In this document: positions 1-7,166 of the stretch, one piece after another | Position numbering within the stretch: position 1 is the first letter of the stretch | How the letters are laid out: each line of letters opens with the position of its first letter | Origin: JALHUB01 sp963719465 | Lineage (GTDB): Bacteria; Chloroflexota; Dehalococcoidia; DSTF01; JALHUB01 | Length of the DNA: 64,000 nucleotides | Direction of reading: 5' to 3' | NCBI GenBank assembly: GCA_963719465.1 | Contig: OY970386.1 | Location: 682,001-746,000 of the forward strand | Translations under genes and position numbers: made by a program | Notes under the pieces: model-generated | The model's input: only the letters and a program-made list of their open reading frames with translations | What the model was told of the DNA's origin: nothing | Database searches by the model: none

Positions 1-257
1 GTCTGAATTGAAATGCCGCCGATTAGGTTGCCGATTATTACCGGAATGTGTCCCTGAACTGCCGCAGACGCAACAACTGCCATCTCGGGAAGGCTGCCGG
101 AGATGCCTAGAAGTATAAGCCCACCCATCGCATCGCCAATTTTGAAACGCGTGTCCAAAGTGTCGGTTGTCTTGGCTAGATTTATGCCAGCGTACCAAGT
201 GACGGCAGCGGAAATGAGAAAGACGATGATTACAAGAGGAAAAGATAGACCGCCCAC
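1..257 (-). CDS. Cation/Ca2+ antiporter (CaCA family), N-terminal part, runs off the left edge
   Basis: Partial gene; about 85 N-terminal residues are visible, reading right to left. They give a hydrophobic helix (LVIIVFLISAAVTWYAG), a short polar loop with KTTDTLDTRFKIGDAMGG, then LILLGISGSLPEM and a second hydrophobic stretch. The G-x-S-x-P-E pattern after a glycine-rich helix is the alpha-1 ion-binding repeat of Na+/Ca2+ exchangers, which lies in the first half of these membrane proteins. A GTG at 257 is the only usual start after an in-frame stop near 290. An AGGGGG lies about 14-19 nt before it, rather far for a ribosome site. It may be host or element DNA; the window does not decide. 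Confidence 0.7.
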   Translation of the reverse strand, partial: MGGLSFPLVIIVFLISAAVTWYAGINLAKTTDTLDTRFKIGDAMGGLILLGISGSLPEMAVVASAAVQGHIPVIIGNLIGGISIQ

Positions 258-665
258 TGAACTTGGCCTGCCCCCTGAAAAAGAGTTCGCCCTCTATATT
301 ACTCGTACAGGCAGCATCTGCGGTGGCAGAGCCATGCTTCCTGCCCACGAGAGCGCTGTCTCCGGCGCTGGTGGCTGGTACCCCAGTGAGCTTGGGAGAC
401 GTAGTGCATTGTAGTGCCGCCGCCAGCGGTCGACAAGTACCTCTGCGCATCATAAGGAAGATGAGCCCGACTGTCTGCGGGGAATACTCCTGCGACCGTA
501 GTCGGGAGTTGGCGCGCAATCCGTCGGCGGGTGGCAAAGCGGCGGCCTAGTTCCGGCCGCCGTTAGAGGAGCCGTCACAACAAGGGGTGAATTGCGCATA
601 GGGCGAGCGGAGCGAGTTCATCTCGACCCTTGCGCAAGAGGGGCGCAGCCCCGTTTGACCACCGG
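258..665. other. Intergenic stretch with two GC-rich hairpins
   Basis: No convincing gene is seen; the two open frames here have no recognisable protein features. Two perfect inverted repeats are present: GGCGGCC-N7-GGCCGCC at 541-561, and GGGGC-GCA-GCCCC at 640-652. The second lies just past the stop of the leftward replication-relaxation gene and reads as a hairpin followed by CTCTT on that strand, so it could be a weak terminator. Confidence 0.5.
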
Positions 666-1571
666 CTATGGAGCTAGCAGGGCGTAGGGTCCCTCGCTTC
701 CCGCCTTCTGCCACACTTCACCATCGAGAACGGATTCAGGTGTAAGTTCGTCAAGCAGCGCGAACCAGAAGAGACTGCGGCCGCCTTCGGCCTCCGTCCA
801 GCGCTTGATGCGCTCAAGGCGGGTCGAGTCGCGGGTAACGTCGGCGATAACCCACAGAACGCGCAGGCTCTTGATGGCGTAGCGGCGCTCGTAGGTGCCG
901 GTCACTTTCCACTCACCGTAGGCCCGGACCTTCTCTTTGAACGGCTTCTCTTCGACCGTAGCGCGGTCGATTTCGACGGCGAAGGCGCTCTTGTGGCGTC
1001 CCTGCTCGATCGTGAAGTAGCCGTCGGGCACCACCACAAGTTGCCGTCCCTGGTGCTTGGGGTCGTCGACGTAGTCCTTCATCTCGCGCCGCTTCAGGGC
1101 CCGCTCGTCGGTCCAGGAGACCGCCAGCCCGCGCTCCTGTGCGGCGAGCGTGAGAGCGATGCGAAAGTCGTTGATTGCCAGCGTGTGGCGCATGAAGTAG
1201 AGCTCGCGGTCGTTGTGGCGGGCTCGCCAGTCGAGCTCTCGCTCGTCCACTTTACGGTCGCGGGCCACTACCGACGCGCCTTTCGGTGCGAGCGTGTATA
1301 TCGCCTTGGTCGAGCCGAACGAATTGAGGGCGGGAACGTAGATGCGGTCGAGGTAGGCGTTGTGATAGAGCAAGGCGAGCCGCCGCTTACAGTAAGATGC
1401 AGTTGACGGCGAGAAGAGTAGCTCCTGTATCTGCTCCCGCGTTAAGAAGCGCATATCCGACGCGGCGTTGAGAATGCGTACGTCACGAGCCGTTAGCTGC
1501 ATCGGCGGCGGCGAGACGGCGCGTTTGTAGCGCGGCAAGCGGACGGGCGGCGCGCTGATTTGCACCATCAT
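666..1571 (-). CDS. Replication-relaxation family protein
   Basis: About 301 residues. The N-terminal part (LTARDVRILNAASDMRFLTREQIQELLF, continuing to RRLALLYHNAYLDRI) is a winged-helix domain typical of the replication-relaxation (Replic_Relax) family found on plasmids and integrative elements. The C-terminal half holds FAVEIDRATVEEKPFKEKV, a conserved D/E-rich core, and then a Trp-rich region. The ATG at 1571 is preferred because GGGAGGTGG precedes it by about 7 nt; an upstream TTG at 1589 would swallow that site, and a second ATG lies at 1568. The exact biochemical role of the family is not established; control of plasmid or element replication is assumed from plasmid members. It fits the mobile character of this region. 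Confidence 0.75.
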   Translation of the reverse strand: MMVQISAPPVRLPRYKRAVSPPPMQLTARDVRILNAASDMRFLTREQIQELLFSPSTASYCKRRLALLYHNAYLDRIYVPALNSFGSTKAIYTLAPKGASVVARDRKVDERELDWRARHNDRELYFMRHTLAINDFRIALTLAAQERGLAVSWTDERALKRREMKDYVDDPKHQGRQLVVVPDGYFTIEQGRHKSAFAVEIDRATVEEKPFKEKVRAYGEWKVTGTYERRYAIKSLRVLWVIADVTRDSTRLERIKRWTEAEGGRSLFWFALLDELTPESVLDGEVWQKAGSEGPYALLAP

Positions 1572-2122
1572 CTGACGGCCACCTCCCAAGCCTCTGAGAC
1601 GGCGTAGGACGGCCGTTGCGCGGGTCCGGCGACCTGACGGTCGCTAACAATAGCCGGTGGCGTAGCCACCCACCATCGGGGCGCGAAGGAAGGGGGTTCA
1701 AGGGGGAATTCCGAGCGCCCGCTGTCGTCGGCGTAAGCCGACCACCCTCGCCTAGCGTGGGGGCGAGTAGGTGCCGCAGGCACTTGCGAGCCCCCCGCGT
1801 CCGCCAAGGGGCGAAGCCCCGCGGGAACCGTTGATGGCAAGACCAAAGGTCGTTTGTCATCAACGGCGGAGGCGGGGGTGGTCGGGTTCGCGAGGACACT
1901 GGCCGAAGCGAGCACGACGACAGTCGAAAACCGATTGTGGGGTGAATGGCCACGTTGTTGCCAGATTCCCTGCATGAGGTTTTCGAGCGTTCCCCCTTGG
2001 TCAAGCTGAGGGCTCGACGCCCGTGAGCTTGACGCTATATGCGGCCTGGCGGGCCGCACTGTTGGCTTGTGAAAGCCCACCCTTTTGGCCCACTCCTTTG
2101 GCCCATAGAATAACTGTGTCAT
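1568..2122 (-). CDS. Doubtful 184-residue open frame linking two element genes
   Basis: This open frame starts with ATGA overlapping the stop of the HicB-like frame upstream and ends in a TGA overlapping the ATG of the replication-relaxation gene, so its position looks like a member of a translationally coupled operon. The protein, however, is rich in Ser, Pro, Arg and Ala with no recognisable domain, and the DNA underneath is packed with perfect inverted repeats. It may be a structured untranslated region that happens to be open. I do not recognise a product. Confidence 0.25.
   Translation of the reverse strand: MTQLFYGPKEWAKRVGFHKPTVRPARPHIASSSRASSPQLDQGGTLENLMQGIWQQRGHSPHNRFSTVVVLASASVLANPTTPASAVDDKRPLVLPSTVPAGLRPLADAGGSQVPAAPTRPHARRGWSAYADDSGRSEFPLEPPSFAPRWWVATPPAIVSDRQVAGPAQRPSYAVSEAWEVAVR
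1656..2058. repeat. Cluster of six short perfect stem-loops
   Basis: Within 400 bp there are GGTGGC-GTA-GCCACC (1656-1670), GTCGGC-GTAA-GCCGAC (1727-1742), GTGCC-GCA-GGCAC (1771-1783), GGGGC-GAA-GCCCC (1808-1820), a long near-perfect hairpin at 1828-1866 with arms of 17 and 19 nt and an AAA loop, and TGCGGCC-N5-GGCCGCA (2040-2058). Four of the loops begin with G, are purine-rich and only 3-4 nt long. The GGGGC-GCA-GCCCC at 640-652 is of the same kind. The stems differ in sequence while the architecture is kept, which argues for structure rather than a copied sequence. Confidence 0.6.
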
Positions 2123-2376
2123 TGTAGATTTGTCCTTGACTCCAAGGCGCGAAGGTCTAGCTTCACGTACTTGACGGCGACGATGTCGTCCGTCGGCACG
2201 GGCACGCCTTTCTCTATACAGCGAAGGGCGTGGTCCTCCAGCCGCTTCTTGAAGTCCCTGTAGGCGGCGTTTCTGCCACGTCCACGTCCGACCACCTCCG
2301 GCAGCTTAGGCGCGAAGGCGATGTGGCCGGAGTGACCCTTCAGGATTAGGACTATGTACCTTCGGGTTGTGTTCAC
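2119..2376 (-). CDS. HicB-like (UPF0150-type) small protein
   Basis: Reading from a GTG at 2376 gives about 85 residues: NTTRRYIVLILKGHSG, then HIAFAPKLPEVVGRG, then RNAAYRDFKKRLEDHALR and a terminal GVPVPTDDIVAVKYVKLDL. The order (beta strand, a P-x-LP-x-V-G turn, an A-x-x-x-x-x-x-L helix, then G-x-P-V-P) is that of HicB-type antitoxin domains. The frame stays open to 2541, but that upstream part lacks family character. No HicA-like partner is visible next to it, so an orphan antitoxin or a regulator is as likely as a complete toxin-antitoxin pair. Confidence 0.5.
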   Translation of the reverse strand: MNTTRRYIVLILKGHSGHIAFAPKLPEVVGRGRGRNAAYRDFKKRLEDHALRCIEKGVPVPTDDIVAVKYVKLDLRALESRTNLQ

Positions 2377-2683
2377 GTGGGCAGATAAACGCAGGGCTGG
2401 CCACTGAGCACGGACCGTGGCGGCGCTATCGCCGCCTTGGCTAAGTGCCGCCCTGCTAGATAGCTGCCAGGGCAATACCCGTTCCTGTCGAGGAAGGTAG
2501 TACCGGTCAGCCCCACACTTTAATTGTATACGATAGGTCAAATGCGAAGCCGCGAAGGGCTTGCCCGCCTGTCATTGACAAGGGGGCATGATGAGCCGAC
2601 AATGCGCGCGAAGGGAGGGTTGGGAGTAGTCCATAGGTCGACTCGGTCAGCCTTCAGCGAGTGTGAGATTGGAGGTCTGACCA

Positions 2684-2983
2684 ATGAGAACACTCGACCT
2701 TGTACGCGTTCAGGTAGACCGGAGAGAGTCCCTTGCCGTTCTTCTCAGGAAGTACGGTGAGCGGGCGCGCCAAAGGGGTAAGACCCAGGCGCAAATAGCC
2801 CGGGACGCGTGGCTCGATGAGAGCTACGTCTCCCGACTCCTCTCGGGTGAGAGAGACGGTCCGAGCCGCGACGCCCTAATACTCCTGGGAAACTGGGGGT
2901 TGGAGCTGGCGGTAGAGGAAGTCGACGAACTCCTGATAGCGGCGGACTACAAGCCGCTAGTCCTTCCGGCGAGTCTACGTTAG
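2684..2983 (+). CDS. XRE-type helix-turn-helix transcriptional regulator
   Basis: Ninety-nine residues. Residues about 20-75 form a Cro/C1-type helix-turn-helix: RKYGERARQRGKTQAQIARD, WLDESYVSRLLSGERD and PSRDALILLGNWGL, with the typical S-x-V-S-R-L-L-x-G-x recognition helix. GGAGG stands 9 nt before the ATG. It is read opposite to the neighbouring replication-relaxation cluster and toward the small gene at 3051, a usual arrangement for an element regulator that controls a divergent operon. No operator could be identified. Confidence 0.85.
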   Translation: MRTLDLVRVQVDRRESLAVLLRKYGERARQRGKTQAQIARDAWLDESYVSRLLSGERDGPSRDALILLGNWGLELAVEEVDELLIAADYKPLVLPASLR

Positions 2984-3050
2984 CATCGCTCGGGGGCTGG
3001 CCGGTCTCCCGCCCTCCCCTCAGTGATCCTAGCGATTGGAGGTGAGAACG

Positions 3051-3257
3051 GTGGCCCAGCTACAAGTGCAGTTCATTCCACGTGGTCGAGGAAACGACCC
3101 TTCGGGTCGTGACTGGGAGGCCTTCATGGACCGGCAATATGAAGTGCTTGCAGACTGGGCAAGCCACGGGTGGACTCTCATAGCGGTGGTACCCGTGACC
3201 CAAAGCATTGGGAGTGAGACCCGATTCGCTGGCGTTTTGCTGTATTTCGGGACGTAG
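3051..3257 (+). CDS. Small protein of unknown function, DUF4177-like pattern
   Basis: Sixty-eight residues from a GTG at 3051, chosen because GGAGG lies 8 nt upstream; an in-frame TTG at 3036 would overlap that ribosome site. The core FMDRQYEVLADWASHGWTLI followed by a strand ending in LLYFGT resembles small DUF4177-type proteins (helix, then x-x-G-W-x-L-V). The similarity is to a loose pattern only. It follows the XRE regulator by 67 bp on the same strand and may be co-transcribed. Confidence 0.5.
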   Translation: MAQLQVQFIPRGRGNDPSGRDWEAFMDRQYEVLADWASHGWTLIAVVPVTQSIGSETRFAGVLLYFGT

Positions 3258-3400
3258 GGTACCCGAGGCAGATTGGTCCGCCGCTCGCTGACAACTTTGA
3301 CTTGCCCTTAGCCGTTTGGACTCCAAGCGTCGTTGCTAGAGGTCGAAAGCGAGCCGACCAACCAATAGCGTCGCCAGCAAACTGCGCCCTATCAAAGTCG

Positions 3401-4393
3401 CTATTTTACCCTCGTTAGTCGTCTGGGAACAATCCTCCGTCGCTCTTCGGCGATTCCCCCAAGTGGTGAGAACATCCGCATCTTCTCCTGAAGCTGCTCC
3501 GGTAGCAGGTGCAGGTATCGCAACGTTGTGCGGATGTCGGAGTGGCGGAGCATTCTCTGGACGGTGTGAAGGTCAGCCCCGTTGCTGAGCATTCTCGTGG
3601 CGGCGGTGTGGCGCAGCAGGTGGGGATGCAGCCTTAGGATGCCGGACTTCTTCGCCAGCCGGTCGAAAGTCGACTTTATCGACTCGTAGCGAAGCGGCTC
3701 TCCGTAGATGTTGAGAAAGAAGGTCTTCGTCCTTGGGTCGGCGGGGACGCGGAAGCAGGTTGCATAGCGGCTCAAGGCTTTTTGCGTGGTCACCCCGACG
3801 GGCACGTAGCCTTCTTTGTCGCCCTTGCCGCTCACCCTGACGTACATCTCCTTGACGTGCACGTCCTCGACTTCGAGGTTGGCGACCTCTTCTAGGCGCA
3901 GTCCGCTCTCCACCATCAAGCAGAACATCGCCCTGTCGCGGCAGCCCACGTCGGTGCTCGGGTCGAGCAAGGACAATAGATGCGCTATCTCCTGGTCGCT
4001 AAGCACGTCGATGGTCACGTCCTCGTACTTGGGCACCTTAGGCAGTTCGACCTGGCGCGAAAGCTGGTCGGACAAGTAGCCTTCGCGCTCTAGCCAGCGC
4101 AAGAACGTCTTTAGGGTGCGGGCGTAGGCGTGGACGGTGAACTTGCTCAGGCCGTTTCCTCTGGCGGCGCGAAGGTATTCGCGGATGGCTTCGACCGTAA
4201 GGTCTTTGAGGCGGGCCTCCGGGCCCAGCGAGTCGGCGAGCCGGCCGAGCATGTCGCTGTACCAGCGAACCGTCTTCGGAGAATGGTTGCGGTCTTCGTG
4301 GTACATGGTGAACTGGCGTATCAGGTCGGACAGTCGAATGTTGGTCTTGTCCACGTCTTGCCACCTTCTTCGTTGGAGTCTCGAAGGCATCAT
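3401..4393 (-). CDS. Tyrosine recombinase (phage/ICE-type integrase)
   Basis: 330 residues. The N-terminal SAM-like core-binding domain spans about 18-110 (FTMYHEDRNHSPKTVRWYSD onward), and the catalytic domain about 125-315. The catalytic set is visible: Arg in SGLRLEEV, Lys in SGKGDKEGYVPV, His and Arg in HPHLLRHTAATRM, His in LRHSDIRTT and the nucleophile Tyr in RYLHL. AAGGAG precedes two tandem ATGs (4393, 4390). The gene lies between the element genes and the 3' end of a tRNA-Gly gene, the standard place for an integrase of an element that targets that tRNA. XerC/XerD is less likely given this context and the extended C terminus. Confidence 0.92.
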   Translation of the reverse strand: MMPSRLQRRRWQDVDKTNIRLSDLIRQFTMYHEDRNHSPKTVRWYSDMLGRLADSLGPEARLKDLTVEAIREYLRAARGNGLSKFTVHAYARTLKTFLRWLEREGYLSDQLSRQVELPKVPKYEDVTIDVLSDQEIAHLLSLLDPSTDVGCRDRAMFCLMVESGLRLEEVANLEVEDVHVKEMYVRVSGKGDKEGYVPVGVTTQKALSRYATCFRVPADPRTKTFFLNIYGEPLRYESIKSTFDRLAKKSGILRLHPHLLRHTAATRMLSNGADLHTVQRMLRHSDIRTTLRYLHLLPEQLQEKMRMFSPLGGIAEERRRIVPRRLTRVK

Positions 4394-4436
4394 CTCTCTC
4401 CTTCCCCGGCCGAGTCATGGCCGGAAAGACAATAGA

Positions 4437-4477
4437 GCCCTAAGCGTCCGAGACGCTGGGCCCTAAGCCTCCGAGAC
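4437..4477. repeat. Tandem 18-bp direct repeat between integrase and tRNA-Gly
   Basis: GCCCTAAGCGTCCGAGAC at 4437-4454 recurs with one mismatch at 4460-4477, a 23-bp period (about two helical turns). Paired direct repeats placed between an integrase start and its tRNA attachment site resemble arm-type integrase or excisionase binding sites. That role is inferred from position. Confidence 0.55.
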
Positions 4478-4519
4478 AGAAGGGGTCAAAAACGGGTGTC
4501 TATGGGGCAAAAATGAATC

Positions 4520-4595
4520 TGGAGCGGGAAACGGGACTCGAACCCGCGACCCTCTGCTTGGGAAGCAGATGCTCTACCAACTGAGCTATTCCCGC
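4520..4595 (-). tRNA. tRNA-Gly(CCC)
   Basis: On the minus strand the sequence folds as a full cloverleaf: acceptor GCGGGAA paired with TTCCCGC, D arm GCTC/GAGC, anticodon stem TCTGC/GCAGA with loop TTCCCAA (anticodon CCC, reads GGG), T arm with GGTTCGAGTCC, discriminator T and an encoded CCA (4522-4520). The 3' end faces the integrase, as expected if this tRNA is the attachment site of the element to the left. Confidence 0.95.
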
Positions 4596-4686
4596 TCGCG
4601 ACCTAATTCTATTAGCGCGCTCGAGCCCCTGTCAACGAACCCGCCCGGCCCGCCAGAAGCGACCCGCGAATCACGCGCCGGAATCA

Positions 4687-5817
4687 CTACCCGCGCCAGG
4701 CCGCCATCACCTTCCGCGCCAGGTCCGTCGCGTCGACAGAATCTGTCCGATTGCACGAGACCGCCACCGCCAGCCGCTCCTCCGGCAAGATGAGCAACTG
4801 CGCGATGTAGCCGCCCCAGTCGCCGGGATGCTCGAACAACTTGCCGCCGCTGTCCGTCGGCTCGATGAGGATCCCGGCGCCGTATAGCCAGTCGGTGAGC
4901 GGGTAGGGGACCGCGCCTTCGCTACGGGCCGCCAGCAGTTGCGCGCCGCCGATGGTCGGGTCCCAGTACTGCGCTGCCCAGCGCACAAGCTCACTCGGCG
5001 TCGTCTGGATGCCACTGAAGCCTGTCTGCGCCCAGGGCACAACGTCGCTGACCCACGCTTCGCCGTCACGACGGTACGGCACCGCCTTCCCGGGGATCGC
5101 CGCGACCGGGTCCATCACCGCCTTCAGCCCCAGCGGCTCGAAGATAATGTCGTGAAGATAGGCCGTCAGCGTCTCGCCGGTGACGGCTTCGACCACCTGC
5201 GACAGGAGGACGTAGTTCGAGTTGGTATACGCGAATTGGGTGCCCGGCTCGAAGTTGAGGTCTTGGACCGTATCCAGCGCTGCAATGGCGTCTTCCTGAG
5301 TCGTCGGCGTGCTGATCGAGAGGCCGCGCGTCTCGAGCAGGCCGATGAACTCGGGGATGCCGCTCTCATGGTGCATCATCTGCCGCAGCGTCACGCGATC
5401 CGCCCACGACGGGAGCTGCGGCAGATAGCGCCGCAGCGGCGCATCGAGATCGAGCTTCCCCTCCTGGGCGAGCAGCAGGATGGCCGTCGCCGTGAACTGC
5501 TTCAACGTCGACGCGATATCGAAGACGGTGTCCGGCGTTATTGGCGCGCCCGTCTCCACGTTTGCCAGGCCGAAACCCTCCGCCCACGCGAGCTTGCCGT
5601 CCTCGCCGACCGCCGCTGAGCAGCCGGGCTCGTTGGCGCCGATAACGCTAAAGACGGCCCTGACCGCCGCCAGTTTCTCGGGAGCGACCGGCGTAGCCGT
5701 GGCGACCGGCGCTGTCGTCGGCGAAGGCAACGGCGAATGCCCGGCGCCGCCGCACGCCGCGGCGAACAGCGCAAGCAAAGCAAGAAGACCGGTAGCCAGC
5801 CGACGGCGATTCAACAT
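4687..5817 (-). CDS. Serine hydrolase lipoprotein, class C beta-lactamase/DD-peptidase fold
   Basis: 376 residues. A lipoprotein signal (LLALLALFAAAC) ends at the lipobox Cys, followed by a Ser/Pro/Thr-rich linker. The beta-lactamase-like domain shows STLK (S-x-x-K, nucleophile Ser and general base Lys) in FDIASTLKQFTA, YTN (Y-x-N) in FAYTNSNYVLL, and HPG in the third-motif position (LFEHPGDWGGY). It is probably an exported, membrane-anchored hydrolase acting on peptidoglycan peptides, D-amino-acid peptides or esters; the substrate cannot be read from the sequence. It is a single-gene unit between tRNA-Gly and the divergent DUF362 gene. Confidence 0.85.
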   Translation of the reverse strand: MLNRRRLATGLLALLALFAAACGGAGHSPLPSPTTAPVATATPVAPEKLAAVRAVFSVIGANEPGCSAAVGEDGKLAWAEGFGLANVETGAPITPDTVFDIASTLKQFTATAILLLAQEGKLDLDAPLRRYLPQLPSWADRVTLRQMMHHESGIPEFIGLLETRGLSISTPTTQEDAIAALDTVQDLNFEPGTQFAYTNSNYVLLSQVVEAVTGETLTAYLHDIIFEPLGLKAVMDPVAAIPGKAVPYRRDGEAWVSDVVPWAQTGFSGIQTTPSELVRWAAQYWDPTIGGAQLLAARSEGAVPYPLTDWLYGAGILIEPTDSGGKLFEHPGDWGGYIAQLLILPEERLAVAVSCNRTDSVDATDLARKVMAAWRG

Positions 5818-5881
5818 GGCACGATTATAGCGCGCTCTTCCTCGACGACAACGCCAGCGTCACCCGCCGCCCTCCGCGTCC

Positions 5882-5910
5882 TTGACCGCGCCTCGAACGC
5901 GCTCTAAGCT
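5882..5910 (+). promoter_or_regulatory. Sigma-70-type promoter of the DUF362 gene
   Basis: TTGACC (5882-5887), 17 bp, TAAGCT (5905-5910), 18 bp before the ATG at 5929. The 18 bp CGCGTCCTTGACCGCGCC around the -35 box is identical to that at the proS promoter (63741-63758). Confidence 0.6.
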
Positions 5911-5928
5911 TCTTATCGGAGGAACATC

Positions 5929-6849
5929 ATGAAGTCAGGAACTGAACTCTCTTTGGACAGCGCTCCTTCGGCGCCACAGGATAGAGCCCGAGTCTTCTTT
6001 ACGCCGGACATCAGCGCCAAGGGGCTGCTCGCCGTCTACTCCAGGATCAACGAAGACATAACGGGCAAGGTCGCCATCAAGCTGCACACCGGCGAGCCGC
6101 AGGGCCCCAACATCCTGCCGCGGGAAATGGTGAAGGCTCTGCAGCAGCACATTCCGGACAGCACTCTCGTGGAAACCAACACCCTGTATAAGGGCAAGAG
6201 ATTTACCACCGCCGGTCACCGCGAAACCCTCGAGACCAACGGCTGGCGTTTCTGCCCCGTGGACATCATGGACGAGGACGGCGCGGTGATGATCCCCGTC
6301 AGAGGCGGGAAGCGTTTCAAGGAAATGTCCGTCGGCAAACATATGCTTTACTACGACTCCATGGTGGTGCTGACCCATTTCAAAGGGCACCTCATGGGCG
6401 GCTTCGGCGGTTCGCTGAAGAATATCGCCATCGGCTGCGCGGACGGCGCCGTAGGCAAGAAAATGGTCCACGGCGCCAACGAGAATGACAACTTCGAGGG
6501 CTGGCTCCGAGGCGAAGCTTTCCAGGAGAACATGGTGGAGTCGGCAAAGGCCACCATCGACCATTTCGGTACGAGGATCGTCTATATCAACGTGCTCAAC
6601 AACATGTCCATCGACTGCGATTGCATGGGCGTCTACGCCGTGCCGGCCAAGGCGCGCGACCTGGGCATCCTCGCTTCCACCGATATCCTGGCCGTCGAAC
6701 AAGCCTCTATCGATATGCTGTATGAGCTGCCCGAAGCGGAGCTTCACGACCTCAAAGAGCGCATTGAATCCCGCAAGGGCCTGAGACAGCTCTCGTACAT
6801 GAAGGAGATGGGGATGGGCAGCGACCAGTACGAGCTGATTACGCTTTAG
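5929..6849 (+). CDS. DUF362 family protein
   Basis: 306 residues from an ATG preceded by GGAGG at 9 nt. The sequence follows the DUF362 pattern: VAIKLHTGEPQGPNILPREM near the N terminus, then LVETNTLYKGKRFTTAGH, then a central VLTHFKGHLMGGFGGSLKNI (H-x-x-x-G-x-G-x-x-K-N-x). These proteins often carry ferredoxin domains; here no 4Fe-4S cluster motif (C-x2-C-x2-C-x3-C) is present, only scattered cysteines such as IDCDCMGVY. Function is unknown; family members are often found near anaerobic redox enzymes. It is transcribed alone from its own promoter. Confidence 0.85.
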   Translation: MKSGTELSLDSAPSAPQDRARVFFTPDISAKGLLAVYSRINEDITGKVAIKLHTGEPQGPNILPREMVKALQQHIPDSTLVETNTLYKGKRFTTAGHRETLETNGWRFCPVDIMDEDGAVMIPVRGGKRFKEMSVGKHMLYYDSMVVLTHFKGHLMGGFGGSLKNIAIGCADGAVGKKMVHGANENDNFEGWLRGEAFQENMVESAKATIDHFGTRIVYINVLNNMSIDCDCMGVYAVPAKARDLGILASTDILAVEQASIDMLYELPEAELHDLKERIESRKGLRQLSYMKEMGMGSDQYELITL

Positions 6850-7166
6850 GGCAATAGGGGATAAGGAATGCGAGAATCCTGGCACAATGCGTTAGGAGAG
6901 CGACGTAGCTCGGCGGAGGAGCATCTGCTTACCAAACATTTGTTCGCTAACGCTGTCCTTCAAACTCACAAACCCTCACCCAAAACCCCACACTTATCGA
7001 CTGTTCATGCGCCAGCCTGATAGCGCATAACTGACCCCGAGTTCCACCGACTATCTGATTGCCCCTTGACCAACTTTCGCGGACGCCCTATTCTTGCGCC
7101 ATCCCTGCCTTGCGGCTTCTCGCGGTGAGCTCGCGCCGCGCAAGCAAGCGCTAGTGAGGTTACAGA
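6850..7166. other. Intergenic region with a tRNA-like 5' half and a promoter
   Basis: No gene is seen. At 6900-6937 the plus strand reads like the 5' half of a tRNA: an acceptor-like start, TAGCTC...GGAGGAGC as a D arm, and CATCTGCTTACCAA as the anticodon arm, close to the intact tRNA-Gly(CCC) at 4520-4595. The matching 3' half (GCAGA, T arm) is missing, so it cannot be functional. It looks like a remnant of a tRNA broken by an old insertion or deletion. The promoter of the downstream gene lies at 7066-7094. Confidence 0.4.
7066..7094 (+). promoter_or_regulatory. Sigma-70-type promoter of the DUF262/DUF1524 gene
   Basis: TTGACC (7066-7071), 17 bp, TATTCT (7089-7094), about 70 bp before the ATG. 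The surrounding ~55 bp (from CTGATTGCCCC at 7056 through GCCATCCC) closely matches the promoter of the RCC1-repeat gene at 44831-44885, including positions outside the two boxes. Confidence 0.7.

Noticed and set aside
103..550. Two overlapping plus-strand frames at the left edge
   Set aside because: The minus strand of 1-257 encodes a recognisable antiporter N terminus, and the plus frames show no motif or good ribosome site.
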